Counted from the first letter of the stretch, positions 1-8,369 are shown. The stretch: DNA of 48,929 nucleotides from Microbacteriaceae bacterium PS02067 (GCA_029960085.1 JASCPG010000016.1:1-48929), one strand, 5' to 3'. The notes: generated by a model not told the origin, from the letters alone. Program-made: numbers and translations.

Positions 1-1
1 C

Positions 2-691
2 GGCGGCGCGCAGGGGCGCGGTCGCGGCGGGCGCCCCCTCCGACCCCGCTCCGTGCGCGCGCCGGAGGACCCGACCGCGCGGGAGAGCGTCATCGAGCGC
101 GTCGGCGGGCGCGAGTTCGCCGTCGATGCAGGCGGATTCTGGCAGGTGCACCGTCTCGCGGCATCCACCCTCACGGGCGCCGTCCGCACGGCGCTCGACG
201 CCGCAGGGGGAGTCGACCCGGCCGCGCACCACCTCGACCTGTACGGCGGCGTGGGCCTGTTCGCGGCCGCGCTCGCCGAGGCGGGCGGCCCCGCGACGCG
301 CGTCACGAGCGTCGAGGCGGATGCCCGGGCCACGGAGCACGCGGGCGAGAACCTCGCCGAATGGGTCGGCGCCCGCGCCGAGACCGACCGCACCGACCGC
401 TTCCTCGCGCGGCTGCTCGCGCAGGGAAGCGCTGCCGAGCGCGCGCGCCTCGCGCAGGGCGTCGTCCTGCTCGATCCGCCGCGCGCGGGCGCGGGCCGGG
501 CCGTCGTCGAGCAGATCGCCGCACTGTCCCCGGCATCCGTCGTGTACGTCGCGTGCGACCCGGTCGCCCTCGCGCGCGACCTCGCGACGTTCCACGCGCA
601 CGGCTACGAGCCGCTGCGGATCGACGCGTTCGACCTGTTCCCGCACTCGCACCACATCGAAGCCGTGACGGTGCTCGCGCGGGCGGACTGA
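2..691 (+). CDS. TrmA/RumA-type tRNA/rRNA uracil-5-methyltransferase, C-terminal part (5' truncated)
   Basis: This is the C-terminal SAM-dependent methyltransferase domain of a TrmA/RlmD-family RNA m5U methyltransferase. The frame stays open to the left edge, so the N-terminal part (TRAM domain, cysteine cluster) lies outside the window. The first possible start inside is the GTG at 53, but it falls in the middle of the family fold. Counting from that codon, the SAM loop DLYGGVGLF is at about 62-70, the DPPRAG motif at 141-146, and the catalytic cysteine in VYVACDP at 168. The family-typical tail (FPHSHHIEAVTVL) closes the protein. Family known: methyl transfer from SAM to C5 of uridine in tRNA or 23S rRNA. 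Which RNA is modified cannot be told from this fragment. It ends 75 nt before the response regulator and looks independent of it. Confidence 0.85.
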   Translation, partial: GGAQGRGRGGRPLRPRSVRAPEDPTARESVIERVGGREFAVDAGGFWQVHRLAASTLTGAVRTALDAAGGVDPAAHHLDLYGGVGLFAAALAEAGGPATRVTSVEADARATEHAGENLAEWVGARAETDRTDRFLARLLAQGSAAERARLAQGVVLLDPPRAGAGRAVVEQIAALSPASVVYVACDPVALARDLATFHAHGYEPLRIDAFDLFPHSHHIEAVTVLARAD

Positions 692-754
692 CGCGGCGTG
701 CCGCGCTCGGGCGCGTGCGATGTCATCCTTCCCAGCCGCGCGGGTGCCACCAAC

Positions 755-760
755 TAGGCT
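755..760 (+). promoter_or_regulatory. -10 box (TAGGCT) of a probable leaderless promoter
   Basis: TAGGCT lies 6 nt before the ATG at 767, and no Shine-Dalgarno sequence sits between them. The spacing would put the transcription start at or very near the start codon. The same layout recurs at several other genes in the window. No convincing -35 box is visible. Confidence 0.5.
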
Positions 761-766
761 TCAGCC

Positions 767-1435
767 ATGATCCGCGTCGCGCTCATCGATGATCACGAAT
801 CGGTCCGTCTGGGTCTCAGTGCCGCGTGCGCGAGGATCGGGACGATCCAGGTCGTCTTCTCGGGCAGTTCCGTGCGCGACTACCGGATGTGGCGGTCGGC
901 GATGGGGGCGCTTCCCGCCGACGTCGTCGTGCTGGATCTCACCCTCGGCGACGGCACGACGGTCACCGAGAACGTCGTCCAGCTCATGGGCGACGGGTCG
1001 CCGGTGCTCATCCACAGTGTCGCGGATCGCCCCGCCGCGGTGCGGGAGGCGCTCGCCGCCGGAGCGAGCGGTGTCATCAGCAAGGCATCCCGCACCGACG
1101 ACGTCATCGCCGCGATCGTGACGATCGCGAACGGCGATCCCCTCGACAACCTCGAGTGGGCGGGCGCGATCGACGGCGATCGTGCGTTCGCCGACGCCCA
1201 ACTCGCGACGCGCGAGCGCGAAGTGCTGCGGCTGTATGCCGCGGGGCTTCCGCTGAAGGCCGTCGCGGACCGGCTCGGCATCGCCTACTCGACCGCGAAG
1301 GAGAACATCACGCGGATCCGCGTGAAGTACACCGAGGTCGGGCGGCCCGCGCCGACGAAGATCGATCTGCGCAAGCGCGCGATCGAGGACGGGATCGTCG
1401 ACGACGAGCGCATCGAGACCGCCGGTGACGGCTGA
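767..1435 (+). CDS. LuxR/NarL-type two-component response regulator
   Basis: A 222-aa response regulator with an N-terminal receiver domain and a C-terminal LuxR-type helix-turn-helix. Visible receiver residues are the acidic pair D8-D9, the phospho-acceptor D57 (VVVLDLT), S84 and the conserved lysine K106 (ISKAS). The DNA-binding segment runs from about 148 (LATREREVLRLYAAG) to 190. Its recognition helix (TAKENITRIRVKY) differs from the common TVKxHLxxI pattern. The ATG at 767 follows a -10-like TAGGCT by 6 nt. The 3' end overlaps the GTG of the histidine kinase by 11 nt, so the two are almost certainly a cognate pair. The target genes are not evident from the sequence. Confidence 0.93.
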   Translation: MIRVALIDDHESVRLGLSAACARIGTIQVVFSGSSVRDYRMWRSAMGALPADVVVLDLTLGDGTTVTENVVQLMGDGSPVLIHSVADRPAAVREALAAGASGVISKASRTDDVIAAIVTIANGDPLDNLEWAGAIDGDRAFADAQLATREREVLRLYAAGLPLKAVADRLGIAYSTAKENITRIRVKYTEVGRPAPTKIDLRKRAIEDGIVDDERIETAGDG

Positions 1436-2663
1436 GCGGCCGCCGATCGCCGCCGATCCCGCCATCCGGCGCCCGCTGGGCGACATCGCGGCAGGCGGAG
1501 ACCGGTTCACACAGGCGCGTGTCGAGCGGATCCTCCAGCTCGTGGTCGGGCTCGGGGCCTCCGTGCTCGCCGCGCAGGCGTTCCTCACCGCGGTCGGTTC
1601 CGTCCAGGAGCAGCGGATGTGGCACCTCGCCTTGATGATCACGGCGTTCGTGCCGATCGCGCTGATGGTCGTCTCGCTCCTCACGGGTGTGCTGGTGCGG
1701 GTGACGAGCACGGTGTGCGTCGTGGCGCTGTTCGCGGTCTACAGCGCGTGGCCCATCGCGACGGCGGGAGTCGCCACCCCGCCCGACTCGCCGGCCTGGG
1801 TCTGGTACCTCCTGAACGTCACGACCGCCGCTGCCGCGATGGTCGCGCCCCTGTCGGCGCAGATCACCGTCGCCGTGTCGATCCCGACCCTTTACCTCGT
1901 CGGGCGCCTGCTGCAGCTCGGAACCGCGTTCCCGGTCGTCGTGCCCGTGGTGCTGGAAGCCGTGTTCGCCATGATCCTCGGCGGCGTCATCATCGCCCTT
2001 GGCTGGACCCTGCGTTCCGTCGCCGTCGAGATCGACCGGGCCCGTGTCGCGGCGGTGTCGTCCTACGCGGCCGCAGCGGAGGCGGATGCCGCCGAGACGG
2101 AGCGGGTCGCCGTCGCGGCCCTCATGCACGACAGCGTCCTCGCCGCCCTCATCTCGGCAGAGCGGGCCGCGACGCCCCGCGAGGACGCCCTCGCCGCGGC
2201 GATGGCCCGCGAAGCGCTCACCCGGCTCGCCAACGCCGAGCAGGACCCCGGCGAGGGCTCCGACGAGCCGGTCACCCCGGCAGCCCTGGTCGGCGCGATC
2301 GAGAGCTCGGCAGCACCATTCGCCGCGGGTCTGCGCGTCTCATCGGCGGCGCGCGGCGACGCCGCGCCGATCCCCGGACGCGTCGCACGGGCGATCGTGC
2401 TCGCCGCGACGCAAGCCGTCGCCAACTCGGTGCAGCACGCCGGCGGACGGGGCCTCTCCGTCGAACTGGGCACCGGATCGCGACGTGTCTTCGTGCGGAT
2501 CGTCGACACGGGCGACGGCTTCTCGCCCGACGAGGTCGACGACGATCGACTCGGCATCCGCGGCTCCATCGTCGCCCGCATGGCGGCCGCGGGCGGAAGG
2601 GCCCGCGTGCACACGTCGGATGCCGGGACGCAGGTCGTGCTGGAGTGGGAGCGCCCGCGATGA
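1425..2663 (+). CDS. Membrane sensor histidine kinase (HisKA_3-like)
   Basis: A 412-aa sensor kinase starting at a GTG that overlaps the response-regulator stop. Residues about 35-200 hold five or six hydrophobic segments forming an integral-membrane sensor with no large extracellular domain. A helical linker leads to the phospho-acceptor H235 in ALMHDSV. The HATPase domain has the N-box region AVANSVQHAG (N334, H338), the G1 box DTGDGF (361-366) and LGIRGS (376-381). This fits the NarX/DesK-like class that pairs with LuxR-type regulators. Membrane-embedded sensors of this type often detect envelope or lipid state; here that is inference. The 3' end overlaps the next gene by ATGA, so three proteins are co-translated. 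Confidence 0.9.
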   Translation: MTAERPPIAADPAIRRPLGDIAAGGDRFTQARVERILQLVVGLGASVLAAQAFLTAVGSVQEQRMWHLALMITAFVPIALMVVSLLTGVLVRVTSTVCVVALFAVYSAWPIATAGVATPPDSPAWVWYLLNVTTAAAAMVAPLSAQITVAVSIPTLYLVGRLLQLGTAFPVVVPVVLEAVFAMILGGVIIALGWTLRSVAVEIDRARVAAVSSYAAAAEADAAETERVAVAALMHDSVLAALISAERAATPREDALAAAMAREALTRLANAEQDPGEGSDEPVTPAALVGAIESSAAPFAAGLRVSSAARGDAAPIPGRVARAIVLAATQAVANSVQHAGGRGLSVELGTGSRRVFVRIVDTGDGFSPDEVDDDRLGIRGSIVARMAAAGGRARVHTSDAGTQVVLEWERPR

Positions 2664-3712
2664 CCCTCCGCGCCCTCCGCATGCGCACCGTGCTCTCGGC
2701 CCTCGGCGTGGCCTTCACGGGGTACCTCGCCGCGGCAGCGCTGCTCTGGACCACACCGCCCGTGCTGCCGATCGTCCAGATCGCGTCGGTGGCGCTGTTC
2801 CTCGCTACGACCTGGCTGTGCATCTTCTGGAACGCCCGCACCGAGGAGGCGGCCGATCCCGTCCGCGCGCGCCTGGGCGAACGGGCGTTGTTGCCCGGGT
2901 GGGCGGCGGTGCTCGCCGTGACGACTGCCGCGATCGTCCCGAACGCGAGCTGGCTCGCGGCAGGCCCGGATGCGCGCTTCGCGGGCTATGCGACCTGGAG
3001 TCTCGGCGCCGTCGGGGCGCTCATGTCGATCGTGATGGTGCGCCGGAGGCCGTGGTCGGCGTGGACGGGCGTGGCGCTCGCCGGCGTGTCATCGGCCCTG
3101 TGGATCGGCCTTCCGTCCGCGATGGCGTTCGGACTCGTCGGCGCCGTGCTGTGGGTCGGAGTGGCACAGCTTCTCACACGGCTTCTCGACGGTGCGGCGC
3201 GCGACACCTTCGAGCTGACGAGGCTCCAGCGCGAGGCGTCGGAGTGGCTCGCTTCGCAGGAGGGGATGCGCCGCGAGCGTCGGACGCAGATTCAGCGCGC
3301 CCTCGCCGTCGCAGGCCCCGTGCTCGCGCACACTGTGGCCGTCGGCGGACACCTCGACGCGACCGCGCGCGTGCTCGCCCGGAACGCCGAGGCCACCCTC
3401 CGCGACGAGATCCGCGGCACGGCACTCCTCGACGACGGCGTGCGGGCGGCCCTCGTCGCGGCGCGTGCCGCGGGTTCGTCCGTGTCGATGCAGGACGAGG
3501 GCGGTCTCGACGGCATCGACGCCGCGCGGCGGGAGGCCGTGCGTGATGAGGTCGCGAGGGTGCTGTGGCAGACGCGGTCGCAGCACATCATCGTGCGGTC
3601 CTCCCCGCATGAGGATGTCGCTGTGACGATCGTCGGGCGCTCCGCCGACGGTGACGGCGAGGAGACGGTCGACCTCTGGCACGAGGTGCCGAGAGTCGGC
3701 GACGAGTCCTGA
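2660..3712 (+). CDS. Membrane protein with degenerate kinase-like cytoplasmic region, third gene of the two-component operon
   Basis: A 350-aa protein whose ATG lies in the ATGA overlap with the kinase stop. The first 180 residues carry about six hydrophobic segments, for example VLSALGVAFTGYLAAAALLW. A charged helix follows (FELTRLQREASEWL), then a cytoplasmic region resembling the tail of a sensor kinase. In place of an H-box there is only the region VAGPVLAHTVAVGG, and I see no N-box or DxGxG nucleotide-binding motif. It therefore looks like a kinase-fold protein that has lost catalysis, perhaps a partner or inhibitor of the preceding kinase. The role is inferred from position only. A hairpin terminator follows at 3747-3779. 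Confidence 0.75.
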   Translation: MTLRALRMRTVLSALGVAFTGYLAAAALLWTTPPVLPIVQIASVALFLATTWLCIFWNARTEEAADPVRARLGERALLPGWAAVLAVTTAAIVPNASWLAAGPDARFAGYATWSLGAVGALMSIVMVRRRPWSAWTGVALAGVSSALWIGLPSAMAFGLVGAVLWVGVAQLLTRLLDGAARDTFELTRLQREASEWLASQEGMRRERRTQIQRALAVAGPVLAHTVAVGGHLDATARVLARNAEATLRDEIRGTALLDDGVRAALVAARAAGSSVSMQDEGGLDGIDAARREAVRDEVARVLWQTRSQHIIVRSSPHEDVAVTIVGRSADGDGEETVDLWHEVPRVGDES

Positions 3713-3746
3713 GGGATGCCCGTCGGTCGGCCCGTGAAGAAGAGGA

Positions 3747-3779
3747 GGCGAGGGGCGGCGAAGCCGCCCGCCCCTCGCC
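3747..3779. terminator. Strong GC-rich hairpin terminator
   Basis: A perfect 12-bp inverted repeat, GGCGAGGGGCGG (3747-3758) and CCGCCCCTCGCC (3768-3779), with a 9-nt loop. It starts 34 nt after the stop of the kinase-like gene. No T-run follows, as is usual in actinobacteria. It sits between convergent genes and could serve both strands. Confidence 0.7.
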
Positions 3780-3906
3780 GTGCGAGCCGGTTACCCGAAA
3801 ACCTGCTCGCGATGGTGCGGCGCGCCTGAGGCACGTGCACCGAACGCAGAAGCGTTCCAGCAAGACGATTCTTCCGGTGTCCGCCGCACGTGTCTGTAGG
3901 TATTTC

Positions 3907-3955
3907 GGGGGACACGCATGGGGGACACGCGCGGGGACGCGCGCGGGGGACACGG
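3907..3955. repeat. Short G-rich tandem repeat, four copies of a 12-13 nt unit
   Basis: Copies of GGGGGACACGC begin at 3907 and 3920, a shortened GGGGACGCGC at 3933, and GGGGGACACGG at 3945. The period is 12-13 nt. It lies just past the 3' end of the GH92 operon. The function is unknown; it could be part of a termination structure with CGTGTC at 3889-3894. Confidence 0.6.
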
Positions 3956-3986
3956 TCGTCGTGGCATCCCGTACCCGGCGTGAAGG

Positions 3987-6900
3987 TCAGCCGCGCGCTT
4001 GGCCGGCCCGGCGCCGCCGAGCGCGGTTCGCCAGCGGGATGCCCGCCCCGAGGAGCAGGAGCGCGCCGAGCGCGATGCCGGTCACGACGTCGGCAGACCC
4101 ACCGGTGACGCTGAGGCGACCGCCGGTCCCTCCGCCCGCCGTTCCCGCCGATCCGGCGGGACTTCCGGTGCCGCCGCCCGTCGATCCTCCGCCGGCCGAT
4201 CCTCCGCCCGTGTTCCCGCCCCCCGTGTTCCCACCGTCTGTCGGCGGTGCGGTCACCGTCACGGTGAACGTCGCGGTGGATGCCGCGACCGTCGCCGGGT
4301 CGTCGGGCGCGAACGTCACGGTGTAGGTGTGGGCGCCGACACCGGTCGGGGTGACCGTCAGCTGTGCTGTGCCGTCCACGAGCGGCGTTCCCGCCGCCGC
4401 GGCGCGCGCGAAGGCCCGAGCCTGCACGCCCGCCACCTGTTCGGCGATGCTCACCGATCCTGCGACGGTGGGGCTCACCGTGACGGTCGCCGTCACCGAG
4501 CCGCCCTCCACGACGCTGTCGCTCGAGAGGATGGCGGCGAGCGACGTGCTCACCGGCTGCGGGGGCATCCCGTTGCTCGCGATCGCGAACAGGCGCAGCC
4601 GATCGGCATCCCCACCGGAGGCGAGCCGGACGCTGACGATCGTGCGCCCTGCGGGCGCGGTGTACGGCGCGGTCGCGTAGACGAACGACCCCTGCACGCC
4701 GTTCGGGTCGCAGTGGCGCAGCTCCTGCTGGGCGACGATGGTGTTGCCGTACACCGGCTGCTTGGTCGGCGAGGGGAGCACCCAGTCGCCGAGGGACAGC
4801 GGCGTCGTGGCGGTCGACCCGTCGTCGAACGTCACGGTCACCTGGCTCTGGCCGCCGCCGTCGCGCCCCGAGCCGACGAACGAGATAATCGTGGGATTGT
4901 TCGGCACCGTGATCGTCTGTCCGGTGAAGACGACCGTGTCTGCGGTTCCTGCCGGGCTTGCCGGCCACATCGCGTGCAGGTCTCCGACCGTGAAGTCGGC
5001 GCCGGGGGTGAGGCCCGATTTCGCCAGTTCCTCACGGGCGTAGCTGTTGCCCGCGGTGTCGAAGTCCGCGCCGCCTCGGGTCTGCTCGGTCGAGGTGCCG
5101 ATGAGCGAGAGGGAGCCCGCGAAGTCGGTGACCACCGAGCCGTTCCCCGCGATCGCGAAGAGGCGCAGCTTGTCGGCGTCGCCCCCGGCCGGCAGCGTCA
5201 CGCTGACGATCGTGCGGCCGGCCGGTGCCGTGTACGGGGCGGTGGCGAACACGTACGAGCCGTACACGCCGGTCGGGCCCGAGTAGCGCTGATCCTGGTG
5301 GGCGACGACGGTGTTGCCGTAGACGGGCGCGCCGCCCGCGGAGGGAAGGACCCAGTCGCCGAATGCGAGGGGAGTGGTCGCCGTGGTCCCGTCGTCGAAC
5401 GTGACGGTCGCCTGGGTCTGGCCGCCACCGTTCCGGGCCGCGCCCACGAACGAGATCGTCGTCGGGCTGTTCGGCACCGTGATCGTCTGCCCCGCCACGG
5501 CGACCGTGTCGGGCTGACCTGCGGGAGAGTTCGGCCATGTGGCGCGGAGGCTCCCGACCGCGAAGCCGGCGCCGGGCGTGAGCCCCGCCTTCGCCAACTG
5601 CTCGCGGGAGTAGCTGTTGCCCGAGGCGTCGAAGCTCGCACCGCCGCGCGTGTCGGCGGTGGCCGTCCCGATGAGGGACAGCGCGGCGGCGAAGCTCCCC
5701 GCCGACACGACCTGGACGGGGATCGTCTGCGTACGCGTCGTGGCGCCGGAGACGGCGGTGACGGTGGCCGTGTAGAAACCGTCCGGCACGGTGTTGTCGA
5801 CCGTGACCGTCACCGTGCCGGTGAGGGCGCCGCTCGTGCCGGTCGAGAGCGCGGATGCCTGTGCCGTGAGCCCCGGTTGCGACGTGGTCGCAGCGACGGA
5901 GATCGGCGCGGGGTCGGCGGAGAACGTCCGCACCACGACGCTCGCCGTCCCGGTCTCGCCCTTGGCGATGCGGACGATGCCGGGCTGCGCGGCGAACGCG
6001 AAGCCCGTGCCGCCCTCGCCGAAGCCCGGAGGCGCCGAATCGGTTCCCGTCGCCCAGCCGGAGCCCGGGGAGGCGGCGAGCGTGAACGCGACCGTTCCGC
6101 CGCTCATCGCGAGGCGCTCGGGCAGAGCGGTGCTCTGCGACGGCGTGCCATCGACCGACAGAGCGGAGATGTATCGCGCGCCGGTGCTCGCCCCCGGGGC
6201 ATCCAGTCGGAGGGTCTTGCCGTTCCCGAGGGCGATCTCGGTGTGGTCGAAGGTCGGCGTGTTGACGGTCAGCACCGAGGTGCCCGGCGTCGCCGGTGCG
6301 AGGCCCAGCGTCGCCCAGACGTACAGGCTCGACATGGCGCCCAGGTCGTCGTTGCCGGGGGCGCCGTCCGGGCCCGGGGAGAAGAGCTCGTGCCGGATCC
6401 GGTCGAGCAGCGCCTGCGTCTTGTCGGGCTGGCCGAGGTAGTTGTAGAGCCAGGGGACGAGGAAGTTCGGCTCGTTGCCCACCCACAGTCGCGGCGTGTT
6501 CGGTCCGGAGTTGAGCGTCTGCGTGAAGGTGTCCAGGCGCGCCGCAGCCGCCTCACGCCCTCCGATCGCCGAGACGAGCCCGGGGATGTTCTGGGGGACC
6601 ATCCACAGATACTGCTCGGCGTTGCCCTCGTCGAAGCCGACCTGCCCGAAGCCCTGCCCCGTGGCGGAGACATCGACGAACGATCCGTCGGCGTTCCGCG
6701 GCGCGATCGCGTTCTGGGCAGGGTCGAACAGGTTCTGCCAGTAGTTCGACCGCGCCTGGAAGCGGGATGCCGTCGCATCGTCGCCGAGCGCTCGGGCGAG
6801 TCGGCCGACGGTGAAGTCATCCACCGACCACTCCAGGGTGATGGAGCCTCCGACGATCTGGTGGTCGCCGCGGAAGGCTTCGACCTGCGGTGCGTACCGG

Positions 6901-8369
6901 CGGTCGTCATAGACCTTCGCACCGGGCCGCTGCACGTAGCCGCGGAGGCCCGCGCCGCCTCCGTCGGCGGCGGCGACCATGTAGCCCAACGCCTTGCGGG
7001 CATCGAAGTCGGTACCGCCGAAGGCGTGGATCTGCCCGATCAGCGCCGTGACGTTGTCGCCGGTCATCTGGCCGGTGGCGGAGTTGGCCACCGGCCAGCG
7101 GGGGAGTGAACCGGACTGGTCGGCGTCGACGAGGAGGGACTGCGCCATATCGGATGCCACGTCGGGGAAGAGCATCGTCTGCAGGGGGATCAGGGTGCGG
7201 TAGGTGTCCCAGTCGGAGAAGTTGGCGTACTGCGTGCGGCCCTGCTCGACCTGGTGGACGGCGCCGTCGAACCCGATGTAGCGCCCGTCGACGTCGTTGA
7301 AGGTGTTCGGGTGGAGAAGCGAACGGTACAGCGCTCCGTAGAACGCGCGCTGGTCGCCCTCCGTGCCGCCCGCGACCTTGACGCGGGCGAGGGCATCATT
7401 CCACCGGTCGTGCGCTGCGGCGCGCGTCCCGTCGAAGTCGAAGCCCGGTGCTTCGGCGGCCATGTTCGCCGCCGCACCCGCCGTCGAGACGTACGACACG
7501 GCGATCTTCGCCTGGAGCGTGCTCCCCGCAGCGAACGTGAAGTAGGCGCCGGCGCTGGAGGAGGACACCGTGTTGGAGCCCGCGGTGACGGAGTTCCCGT
7601 CCCACGTGCCGTGCGCGGTGAAGTCCTGGTCGAAGCTCAGCTGGAAATAGACCTTGTAGCTGTTGCCCTTGCCGCAGAAGTTCCCCGTGGTCGCGGAGCC
7701 CTGGACAGTGCGCGAGTCGACCACGGTGAGGTCGGCGGCGCTGTTGCCCGCGAGTGAACCGCCCGGGCGCACCATGAACTGCGCCGGGGTGCCGGCGGGA
7801 TACGTGATGCGGGCGAGGCCCACGCGGTCGGACGCCGTCAGCTCGTTGACGATGTTCGAGTCGGGGAAGCGCACGGAGTAGTAGCCCGGTTCGCCGATCT
7901 CGCCGTCGTGCGTGTAGCGCTGCGTGGCGTTCTTCGGGTTGGAGCCGATGGCTCCGGTCGCCGGAAGCACGGGGATGTCTCCGAACACGTTGCACCCGGC
8001 CGAGGCGTGGTTCATGCTGAACCCCGTCATCGTGTCGTTGTGGTACTGATATCCCGCGTACGTGCTGGTCGTGTCGGGGGAGAACTGCACCATCCCGAAC
8101 GGGACGGTGGCCCCGGGGAAGTTGTTGATCGACCCCACGAACTGTCCGCCGTTGCCCGTGCCGTCGAGGGTGTTGACCCGCGACGCCGGATCGGTCACCC
8201 ACGTGGGGTCTGCCGCGGTCGCCGGGGCCGCCGTCGCGAGGACACCGGTCGCAGCGAGCGCGGCGGCGAGGAGCGCACTCGTCACCCGTCGACGCGTGCC
8301 GCTTGTGGGCGACAGGTCTGCGATCGTCTTCTTCATCTCACGCCTCTTCTTCATGTCACGCTTCTTCAT
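3987..8369 (-). CDS. Secreted, cell-wall-anchored GH92 alpha-mannosidase with tandem C-terminal modules
   Basis: A 1460-aa extracellular glycoside hydrolase of family GH92, which removes mannose from alpha-mannosides in a Ca2+-dependent reaction. A signal peptide ends near 52 (ATAAPATAADP). The GH92 region spans about 58-775; typical motifs are SDWDTYRT (385-392), DEGNAEQYLWMVPQ (580-593, candidate acid E584) and PGNDDLGAMSSLYVW (671-685, candidate base Asp). A NEW3-like segment (about 795-890) follows, then two copies of a module 190 residues apart (starting SLIGT at 898 and 1088), an Ig-like domain (1275-1375), a Gly/Ser/Thr linker, the sorting-like motif LSVTGG (1419-1424), one membrane helix and an Arg-rich tail. 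The ATG at 8369 lies 1 nt after the stop of the upstream GH92 gene. The third in-frame ATG at 8336 has a better Shine-Dalgarno (GAGG, 6 nt) and may be the true start. Confidence 0.93.
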   Translation of the reverse strand: MKKRDMKKRREMKKTIADLSPTSGTRRRVTSALLAAALAATGVLATAAPATAADPTWVTDPASRVNTLDGTGNGGQFVGSINNFPGATVPFGMVQFSPDTTSTYAGYQYHNDTMTGFSMNHASAGCNVFGDIPVLPATGAIGSNPKNATQRYTHDGEIGEPGYYSVRFPDSNIVNELTASDRVGLARITYPAGTPAQFMVRPGGSLAGNSAADLTVVDSRTVQGSATTGNFCGKGNSYKVYFQLSFDQDFTAHGTWDGNSVTAGSNTVSSSSAGAYFTFAAGSTLQAKIAVSYVSTAGAAANMAAEAPGFDFDGTRAAAHDRWNDALARVKVAGGTEGDQRAFYGALYRSLLHPNTFNDVDGRYIGFDGAVHQVEQGRTQYANFSDWDTYRTLIPLQTMLFPDVASDMAQSLLVDADQSGSLPRWPVANSATGQMTGDNVTALIGQIHAFGGTDFDARKALGYMVAAADGGGAGLRGYVQRPGAKVYDDRRYAPQVEAFRGDHQIVGGSITLEWSVDDFTVGRLARALGDDATASRFQARSNYWQNLFDPAQNAIAPRNADGSFVDVSATGQGFGQVGFDEGNAEQYLWMVPQNIPGLVSAIGGREAAAARLDTFTQTLNSGPNTPRLWVGNEPNFLVPWLYNYLGQPDKTQALLDRIRHELFSPGPDGAPGNDDLGAMSSLYVWATLGLAPATPGTSVLTVNTPTFDHTEIALGNGKTLRLDAPGASTGARYISALSVDGTPSQSTALPERLAMSGGTVAFTLAASPGSGWATGTDSAPPGFGEGGTGFAFAAQPGIVRIAKGETGTASVVVRTFSADPAPISVAATTSQPGLTAQASALSTGTSGALTGTVTVTVDNTVPDGFYTATVTAVSGATTRTQTIPVQVVSAGSFAAALSLIGTATADTRGGASFDASGNSYSREQLAKAGLTPGAGFAVGSLRATWPNSPAGQPDTVAVAGQTITVPNSPTTISFVGAARNGGGQTQATVTFDDGTTATTPLAFGDWVLPSAGGAPVYGNTVVAHQDQRYSGPTGVYGSYVFATAPYTAPAGRTIVSVTLPAGGDADKLRLFAIAGNGSVVTDFAGSLSLIGTSTEQTRGGADFDTAGNSYAREELAKSGLTPGADFTVGDLHAMWPASPAGTADTVVFTGQTITVPNNPTIISFVGSGRDGGGQSQVTVTFDDGSTATTPLSLGDWVLPSPTKQPVYGNTIVAQQELRHCDPNGVQGSFVYATAPYTAPAGRTIVSVRLASGGDADRLRLFAIASNGMPPQPVSTSLAAILSSDSVVEGGSVTATVTVSPTVAGSVSIAEQVAGVQARAFARAAAAGTPLVDGTAQLTVTPTGVGAHTYTVTFAPDDPATVAASTATFTVTVTAPPTDGGNTGGGNTGGGSAGGGSTGGGTGSPAGSAGTAGGGTGGRLSVTGGSADVVTGIALGALLLLGAGIPLANRARRRRAGQARG
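4578..5678 (-). repeat. Tandem duplication of a ~177-residue module inside the GH92 protein
   Basis: Two homologous copies (residues 898-1074 and 1088-1264 of the GH92 protein, nt 5678-5148 and 5108-4578) are offset by exactly 190 codons. Both show SLIGT, TRGG, AGNSY or SGNSY, AGLTPG or SGLTPG, QTITVPN, GDWVLPS, PVYGNT, ATAPYTAPAGRTIVSV and LRLFAIA. A more distant relative (GDWV, PVYGDSVVA, HIFAIASDG) occurs in the neighbouring GH92 protein. Confidence 0.85.

Larger units (their letters stand above)
3713..3986. other. Convergent intergenic segment (274 nt), longest gene-free stretch
   Basis: This lies between the ends of the two-component operon and the GH92 operon. It holds a strong GC hairpin (3747-3779), a short hairpin GAACGC-agaa-GCGTTC (3842-3857), and a G-rich short tandem repeat (3907-3955) whose first GACACG can pair with CGTGTC at 3889-3894. 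The frames crossing it lack any recognisable protein, so I call no gene here. Confidence 0.6.

Noticed and set aside
1619..2659. Long open frame upstream of and in frame with the third two-component gene
   Set aside because: It overlaps the histidine kinase in another frame and reads as Arg/Pro/Ala-rich, non-conserved sequence. The ATGA overlap at 2660 is the natural start.
3907..3955. CRISPR array
   Set aside because: Units are only 10-11 nt with 1-2 nt spacers and there are no cas genes; it is a simple tandem repeat.
3999..7109. 1036-codon open frame on the plus strand opposite the GH92 gene
   Set aside because: High GC removes stops from antisense frames. The translation is Arg/Gly/Asp/Val-rich, low-complexity and matches no family, while the minus-strand frame is a clear GH92 enzyme.
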